The notes beneath the pieces were generated by a model. The model was not told the DNA's origin, did no database searches, and was given only the letters and a program-made list of their open reading frames with translations. A stretch of 60,342 nucleotides of DNA, from assembly GCF_009711415.1 (NCBI RefSeq), contig NZ_SMLZ01000091.1, positions 1 through 60,342 on the forward strand. Direction: 5' to 3'. Origin of the DNA: Roseibium denhamense. GTDB lineage: Bacteria > Pseudomonadota > Alphaproteobacteria > Rhizobiales > Stappiaceae. The position numbers and the translations under genes are program-made. Of the stretch, positions 56,533 through 60,342 are shown one piece after another. Numbering within the stretch: position 1 is the first letter of the stretch; the number at the start of each line of letters is the position of its first letter.

Positions 56533-57306
56533 GGTGCTTTCCACTGCGCGCAAGTTGTCCCGAAGCCGCATGATCTTTGTCTGAAGCTCCAACACTTCCT
56601 CAAGCCCCAAACCCGTCGACGAGAACACGCATTGACTGAAGTGTTCGGTCTTCTTTTGAAGGCTCCGCCCTTTGCGTGTGAGTTTCAAAATAACCTGGCG
56701 CTCATCCTTTGCCGACCGGGTACGCGTCAAAAGACCCATTGCCTCCAAGCGCTTCAACAAAGGTGTCAAAGTGTTGGTATCAAGCTGCAGTTTTGATGTG
56801 ATTGCGCCGACCGGCACATTGTTTTTCTCCCACAAAACCGTCATGGCAAGAAATTGCGGATAGGTCAGGCCGATTTCCTTCAGAAGGCCTTTATAGACCC
56901 CGTGCATGGCGTGGTTGGCCGAATAAAGAGCGAAACAGAGATACTTGTCGAGCGGGAGAGCCTCCGGTGCACCGGCCCCACGGTCTTCCGGGGCGCCAGT
57001 CACGGTAGCGCCGCTTGAGGCGTGTACAGGCGGCTCAATCCCTTGTTTTTCGGCCCGCTGCTTTTCCGCCCCCTGTTTTTCTGCGGTGTTCTGATCAGCG
57101 CTTTGGTCATCTGAATCAGAAGAGACCGGGGTTCCCGTATCCTTGTTTGCCGGGGTCGCAATGCCGGCGGGCAGGTCCGCGCCGCCGTCTGCCGCAGCGG
57201 CCTCGTTCGGTTTTTGTTTTCTGGTCTTTTTGGGTTTTTCGGCTGCTTCGGGCTCGGAAAAACCGATGGCGTCCAAAAGGGACATCTGGTTCGTCGTATC
57301 GCTCAT
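56530..57306 (-). CDS. ohrR: OhrR-type MarR regulator with long N-terminal extension
   Basis: This 258-residue protein has an OhrR core from about residue 118. DKYLCFALYSANHAMH carries the peroxide-sensing Cys124, followed by the winged helix (SKLQLDTNTLTPLLKRLE, DERQVILKLT). Typical OhrR is about 150 residues. Here the first 115 are Lys/Ala/Glu-rich and low-complexity with AEKQ repeats. ATG at 57306 follows AAGGAG and is the clear start. It is divergent from ohr and presumably represses both genes until oxidised by organic peroxide. Confidence 0.92.
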   Translation of the reverse strand: MSDTTNQMSLLDAIGFSEPEAAEKPKKTRKQKPNEAAAADGGADLPAGIATPANKDTGTPVSSDSDDQSADQNTAEKQGAEKQRAEKQGIEPPVHASSGATVTGAPEDRGAGAPEALPLDKYLCFALYSANHAMHGVYKGLLKEIGLTYPQFLAMTVLWEKNNVPVGAITSKLQLDTNTLTPLLKRLEAMGLLTRTRSAKDERQVILKLTRKGRSLQKKTEHFSQCVFSSTGLGLEEVLELQTKIMRLRDNLRAVEST

Positions 57307-57319
57307 GAGCTCCTTATAA

Positions 57320-57331
57320 ATCGCGCGCGAT
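57320..57331. promoter_or_regulatory. Putative OhrR operator 1
   Basis: This perfect 12-bp palindrome (ATCGCGCGCGAT) lies 14 nt before the ohrR start codon. It shares the ATCG-N4-CGAT plan with the site at 57382-57399. Its position suggests autorepression. Confidence 0.5.
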
Positions 57332-57381
57332 ATGATCGCAACGGCTTGACCGTCACCGGGTGTGGGTATATGTGAGTAAAA

Positions 57382-57399
57382 TATATCGTGCACGATATA
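57382..57399. promoter_or_regulatory. Putative OhrR operator 2
   Basis: This perfect 18-bp palindrome, TATATCGTG / CACGATATA, lies midway in the ohrR-ohr divergent region, where a MarR-family dimer would be expected to bind. It is the strongest operator candidate in the window. Confidence 0.65.
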
Positions 57400-57457
57400 A
57401 AATCTGCTTATGCAGAATTAAGTTTGAATATTTACAGAGACCTACAGGAGATCAGTG

Positions 57458-57883
57458 ATGGCTGTTGATGTGCTTTACGAGACAAAGGCGAAGGCGACAG
57501 GTGGCCGCGACGGGGCCGCGGAAACCCTCAGCGGCAGCTTCAAGGTGCAGCTGTCCACGCCGAAGGAACTTGGTGGAGCGGGCGGTGCCGGTAACAATCC
57601 GGAAGAGCTTTTCGCTGCCGGTTATGCCGCCTGTTTTATCGGTGCGCTGAAATTTGTCGGCGGGCAGGAAAAAATCGCCATTCCGGCAGATACGTCAATT
57701 GTGTCTACCGTTGGCATCGGTCCGCGCTCAGAAGGCGGCTTTGGCTTGGAAGTTGCTCTGGACGTGTCCTTGCCCGGTCTGGATAAGTCCGAGGCCGAGG
57801 CACTGGTCGCCAAGGCACATGAAGTGTGTCCGTACTCCAACGCGACACGTGGCAACATCGACGTCAAGCTGACCGTCGCCTGA
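57458..57883 (+). CDS. ohr: Organic hydroperoxide resistance protein Ohr
   Basis: This 141-residue OsmC/Ohr-family thiol peroxidase has the reactive Cys59 (AGYAACFIG) and resolving Cys124 (HEVCPYSNATRGN). It reduces organic hydroperoxides using lipoyl-type donors. ATG at 57458 follows AGGAGATCAGTG. The divergent ohrR and palindromic operators complete a standard peroxide-response pair. Confidence 0.96.
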   Translation: MAVDVLYETKAKATGGRDGAAETLSGSFKVQLSTPKELGGAGGAGNNPEELFAAGYAACFIGALKFVGGQEKIAIPADTSIVSTVGIGPRSEGGFGLEVALDVSLPGLDKSEAEALVAKAHEVCPYSNATRGNIDVKLTVA

Positions 57884-57909
57884 TTTTCTCCCGAAGTGAT
57901 AAGATGCGG

Positions 57910-57929
57910 CGTCACCGGCAACGGTGGCG
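57910..57929 (+). terminator. Terminator-like hairpin after ohr
   Basis: CGTCACCG (57910-57917) pairs with 57922-57929 (one G-T pair) around a GCAA tetraloop, followed by only TTGTCT. It lies 26 nt past the ohr stop. Confidence 0.45.
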
Positions 57930-57981
57930 TTGTCTATGGTTTGACCTAGCATTCTTGGCCTGCCTGAAGGGGGGAAAGAAC

Positions 57982-58404
57982 ATGACACCGAAACTGGACG
58001 GCATCCTCGAAACTGCGGTCTATGTAGACGACATGGGCGCGGCGCATGCTTTCTACGAGGGGCTTTTAGGGTTGAAGCGGATGGTCAAGGGCGACCGGTT
58101 ATACGCTTATGACGTCGGACCGGGCGCTGCCTTGCTGGTTTTTCATCGGGGGCACACGGGCGAGGATGTCGCAACACCAGGTGGCATCGTGCCGGGTCAT
58201 GACACCACCGGGCCAAGTCATTTCGCTTTCCGGATCAGCGCCGACATGGTGCAGCCTTGGCGGTCGCATCTGACTGCAAACAATATCGAAATCATCAGCG
58301 AGGTCACTTGGCCGGCCGGCGGTGTCAGCCTTTATTTCAAGGATCCTGACGGCAATGTCCTTGAAGTTGCAGCGCCGCCCAACTGGCCAAATTTTCAATC
58401 GTGA
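57982..58404 (+). CDS. VOC (glyoxalase/bleomycin resistance) family protein
   Basis: This 140-residue protein has two beta-alpha-beta-beta-beta units: ILETAVYVDDMGAAHAFYEG and SHFAFRISADMVQPW (quoted in part), with the C-terminal metal-site block YFKDPDGNVLEVAAP. It is probably a metal-dependent lyase, isomerase or dioxygenase; the substrate is unknown. The ATG at 57982 follows GGGGAAAGAAC. It may be co-transcribed with ohr despite the intervening hairpin. Confidence 0.88.
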   Translation: MTPKLDGILETAVYVDDMGAAHAFYEGLLGLKRMVKGDRLYAYDVGPGAALLVFHRGHTGEDVATPGGIVPGHDTTGPSHFAFRISADMVQPWRSHLTANNIEIISEVTWPAGGVSLYFKDPDGNVLEVAAPPNWPNFQS

Positions 58405-58460
58405 ATTTTTAGTGTTTTTGCGGCAGATTACCGCCGGATGGAACACATTGGGTGGTGGGG

Positions 58461-59171
58461 ATGAGATTCCTTCAGGCGCTGTTGCGCTTACTGTTTTATG
58501 TTGCCGTTGGATGTGTGATTGCCATTGGCGGGGCGGCTTATTTTTTCATGACCTGGGAACCTGATCGCGACGATTTTCCTATCCGGGGCATAGACGTTTC
58601 TCATCACCAGGGTTTGATCGAGTGGGATCAGGTCGCGGGCGATGATGTCGCTTTTGCCTATATCAAGGCAAGTGAAGGCGGGGACTTCAAGGACAGTGCG
58701 TTTGAGCGAAACTGGTCGTCAGCCGGATCGGCAGGCCTTGCGCGCGGCGCCTATCATTTTTTCAGCCTGTGCAAGGATGGCGTTTCCCAGGCCCGAAACT
58801 TCATTGACCAGTTGCCGGATGATGCCGACATGCTGGCGCCCGCCGTCGATCTTGAATTCGAGGGCAATTGCCCCCGGCGGCCGGCGGTTGCCGAGGTTCT
58901 TCAGGAAATCAGCCAGTTTACGGCGCTGGTGGAGCAAGCCACCGGCAAACGGGTGGTTTTTTATGCGCCCGAGGATTTTTACGCGCAGTATCTTAAAGGG
59001 CAGGGGTTAAACCGGCGTTTGTGGGTCCGGTCCATCTGGCATTCCCCGGTTTATACCGATCAATGGGTGCTCTGGCAGTATCACCAGCGCGGGACCGTGA
59101 AAGGCATCACAGGTGATGTTGATCTAAATGTCCTCGAAGGGGAGCTTTCCATCGTCGACTTGAAGTCGTAA
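58461..59171 (+). CDS. GH25-family lysozyme-like protein, membrane-anchored
   Basis: This 236-residue protein has an N-terminal TM/signal anchor (about residues 5-29). The GH25 domain follows, with GIDVSHHQGLIEW (Asp), YIKASEGGDF, the DxE pair in AVDLEFEGN, and the C-terminal DVDLNV block. These are the catalytic acids of GH25 muramidases. The predicted role is peptidoglycan cleavage. ATG at 58461 follows GGTGGGG; GTG at 58452 is in frame. Confidence 0.9.
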   Translation: MRFLQALLRLLFYVAVGCVIAIGGAAYFFMTWEPDRDDFPIRGIDVSHHQGLIEWDQVAGDDVAFAYIKASEGGDFKDSAFERNWSSAGSAGLARGAYHFFSLCKDGVSQARNFIDQLPDDADMLAPAVDLEFEGNCPRRPAVAEVLQEISQFTALVEQATGKRVVFYAPEDFYAQYLKGQGLNRRLWVRSIWHSPVYTDQWVLWQYHQRGTVKGITGDVDLNVLEGELSIVDLKS

Positions 59172-59203
59172 TATGCTGTTATAAAAACAAAAAATCTTTC
59201 GTA

Positions 59204-59219
59204 TTGACTTTAACGTAAA
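59204..59219. promoter_or_regulatory. Putative operator/promoter of the MerR gene
   Basis: TTGACTTTAACGTAAA is an imperfect palindrome (TTkACkTTAAmGTmAA) 33 nt before the MerR start. Its TTGACT can also be a -35 box. It is similar in style to LiuR-type MerR operators. The role is inference. Confidence 0.4.
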
Positions 59220-59251
59220 AAGGCTGAAGTCTGCCGCCAAAGGATTGGGGC

Positions 59252-59653
59252 ATGCAACGCTATTTTACCATCACCCAGCTGACGCAGGAATTCGACATCA
59301 CCACACGCACCTTGCGGTTTTACGAGGCGCAGGGGCTGGTGACACCCCAACGCCGTGGACGCCAGCGTCTTTACACGCCGGGTGACCGCACGCGCATCAA
59401 ACTGATTTTGCGCGGCAAGCGGCTCGGCTTTTCGCTGGCGGAGATCAAGGAAATGATCGCGATGTATGGCAGCGCACCCGGGGAGGCGGGCCAGCTGCGC
59501 CTTCTCATGCAGAAGATTGATGCGCGCCGTGCGGAGCTTCTTGAAAAACAGCGCGATATTGAGCTGACCCTTCTGGAACTTGATGATGTGGAAGCAGGCG
59601 CAAAGAAACGCATGTCCGAACTGCAGGTTCGCGAAGACACGGGGACGCCGTAA
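59252..59653 (+). CDS. MerR-family regulator (LiuR-like)
   Basis: This 133-residue protein has a MerR helix-turn-helix (YFTITQLTQEFDITTRTLRFYE) and wing (GLVTPQRRGRQRLYTPGDR), quoted in parts, followed by a C-terminal coiled coil (residues 80-118). There are no metal-binding Cys. This short type resembles LiuR, the regulator of leucine and branched-chain catabolism in many proteobacteria. It overlaps the thioesterase gene by one base (TAATG). Confidence 0.85.
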   Translation: MQRYFTITQLTQEFDITTRTLRFYEAQGLVTPQRRGRQRLYTPGDRTRIKLILRGKRLGFSLAEIKEMIAMYGSAPGEAGQLRLLMQKIDARRAELLEKQRDIELTLLELDDVEAGAKKRMSELQVREDTGTP

Positions 59654-60096
59654 TGGAGCTGAAGCCTCGGGATCCGGATTGGGAAGTGCGCGTTAGGACA
59701 AGCTTTAACGCGCAGAACTTCATGACACATCTGGGCGCTGAACTGGTCCATCTGGCGCCGGGCGCAGTGGATATTGAGCTGAAGATGCAGGACACGCTGA
59801 CACAGCAGCATGGGTTCTTTCATGCCGGTGCCACATCTTCTGTTGCCGACAGCGCCGCCGGCTATGCCGCACTCAGTCTATTCGCGGCAAGTACGGGCGT
59901 TCTTACCAGCGAGTACAAGATCAACCTGCTCAATCCGGCCAGGCAGCCCGTCCTGATCGCCAGGGGGCGTGTGGTGAAGCCAGGCAGGACGCTGACCATC
60001 GCCAAATCGGATGTCATTGGAGTGGAAGATGGAGCTGAAGTGCATGTCGCCACAGGCCTGTTCACATTGGTCAGCGTCCCGGGCATGAAGGATTGA
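59653..60096 (+). CDS. PaaI/hotdog-fold acyl-CoA thioesterase
   Basis: This 147-residue single hotdog domain has the PaaI active-site block HGFFHAGATSSVADSAAGYAA (about residues 53-73, quoted in part), preceded by VDIELKMQDTLTQQ. The family hydrolyses acyl-CoA thioesters. Its one-base overlap with the MerR gene suggests shared control and a link to acyl-CoA catabolism. Confidence 0.88.
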   Translation: MELKPRDPDWEVRVRTSFNAQNFMTHLGAELVHLAPGAVDIELKMQDTLTQQHGFFHAGATSSVADSAAGYAALSLFAASTGVLTSEYKINLLNPARQPVLIARGRVVKPGRTLTIAKSDVIGVEDGAEVHVATGLFTLVSVPGMKD

Positions 60097-60098
60097 CA

Positions 60099-60342
60099 AT
60101 GAACGAACTCATCATCCGGCCGCTCGAGCGCGCGGACAAGTCCGCATGGCTAGTGCTCTGGCAGGCCTATCTGGCGTTCTATGAGCAGGCCCTTTCGGAC
60201 GACGTGATCGAGGGCGTGTTCGAGCGTTTTCTTGGAGACGAATTTCACGACGCGCTGGTTGCCGAACAAGACGGCAAGCTGGTCGGGTTCGTACATTTCC
60301 TCAAACACGCGTCCACCTGGTCGCTCAATCCGACCTGCTACC
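60099..60342 (+). CDS. GNAT-family N-acetyltransferase (partial, 3' end outside)
   Basis: The frame starts MNELIIRPLERADKSAWLVL and has the GNAT N-terminal helix pair and VAEQDGKLVGFVHF. It is open to the window edge (81 codons). It starts two bases after the thioesterase stop (TGACAATG), so it is probably in the same operon. Substrate unknown. Confidence 0.85.
   Translation, partial: MNELIIRPLERADKSAWLVLWQAYLAFYEQALSDDVIEGVFERFLGDEFHDALVAEQDGKLVGFVHFLKHASTWSLNPTCY

Noticed and set aside
1..60342. CRISPR arrays, insertion sequences, rRNA genes or prophage
   Set aside because: I saw no regularly spaced direct repeats, transposase motifs, rRNA conserved segments or phage structural genes anywhere in the window.

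Overview
The window reads as a chromosomal segment of an alphaproteobacterium. A Hyphomicrobiales/Stappiaceae-type genome (Roseibium/Labrenzia-like) is my best guess. That rests on the S10-spc-alpha ribosomal order with adk after secY, short-form Adk and 101-residue S14, an ATP12 chaperone gene, the crcB/rluC/HAD/ATP12 neighbourhood, an OhrR/Ohr pair and an sqdBDC sulfolipid operon. The genus is inference. Base composition is fairly GC-rich, except for a few AT-rich patches.

Positions 1-14220 are a single co-oriented ribosomal super-operon: the 3' end of tuf, then rpsJ-rplC-rplD-rplW-rplB-rpsS-rplV-rpsC-rplP-rpmC-rpsQ, rplN-rplX-rplE-rpsN-rpsH-rplF-rplR-rpsE-rpmD-rplO-secY-adk, and rpsM-rpsK-rpoA-rplQ. 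It closes with a clear intrinsic terminator. Many junctions are 1-4 nt overlaps. Positions 14335-23121 hold a chemotaxis receptor, a periplasmic HtrA/Deg protease with rarA, and a class III nucleotide cyclase divergent from a large patatin-like lipase.

Positions 23210-31484 hold three tandem fatty-acid-hydroxylase/sterol-desaturase paralogues running into crcB. They are followed by an RluA-type pseudouridine synthase, a HisN-like phosphatase, a previously easy-to-miss 56-residue membrane protein, a Tlde1-type (DUF2778) L,D-transpeptidase, a HAD phosphatase and the ATP12 chaperone. Positions 31611-38196 hold an AT-rich lipoprotein gene, an MgtE transporter and a minus-strand Anbu cluster: circularly permuted ATP-grasp, alpha-E, transglutaminase-like protein and Anbu peptidase. 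This is a predicted peptide ligation/tagging and proteolysis system whose biochemistry is still unsettled.

Positions 38568-43238 carry propionyl-CoA carboxylase beta and alpha genes, separated by two minus-strand secreted-protein genes. Then come a GT39-type glycosyltransferase, an exported alpha/beta hydrolase, a HAD phosphatase and acylphosphatase. The sulfoquinovosyl lipid operon sqdB-sqdD-sqdC follows; its sqdB is frameshifted near the 3' end as the sequence is given. Next are lipB, a stand-alone FliN-like gene and tRNA-Leu(GAG).

The last 8.5 kb is accessory-looking at first (53.5-54.6 kb): AT-rich small genes and a decayed reading frame. It continues with a second MgtE, a long-form OhrR with two palindromic operators and Ohr, a VOC protein, a GH25 lysozyme-like protein, a MerR regulator overlapping a hotdog thioesterase, and a truncated GNAT acetyltransferase. 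A roughly 43-bp imperfect palindrome occurs three times between genes (28.1, 34.1 and 56.5 kb) and looks like a dispersed intergenic repeat family.
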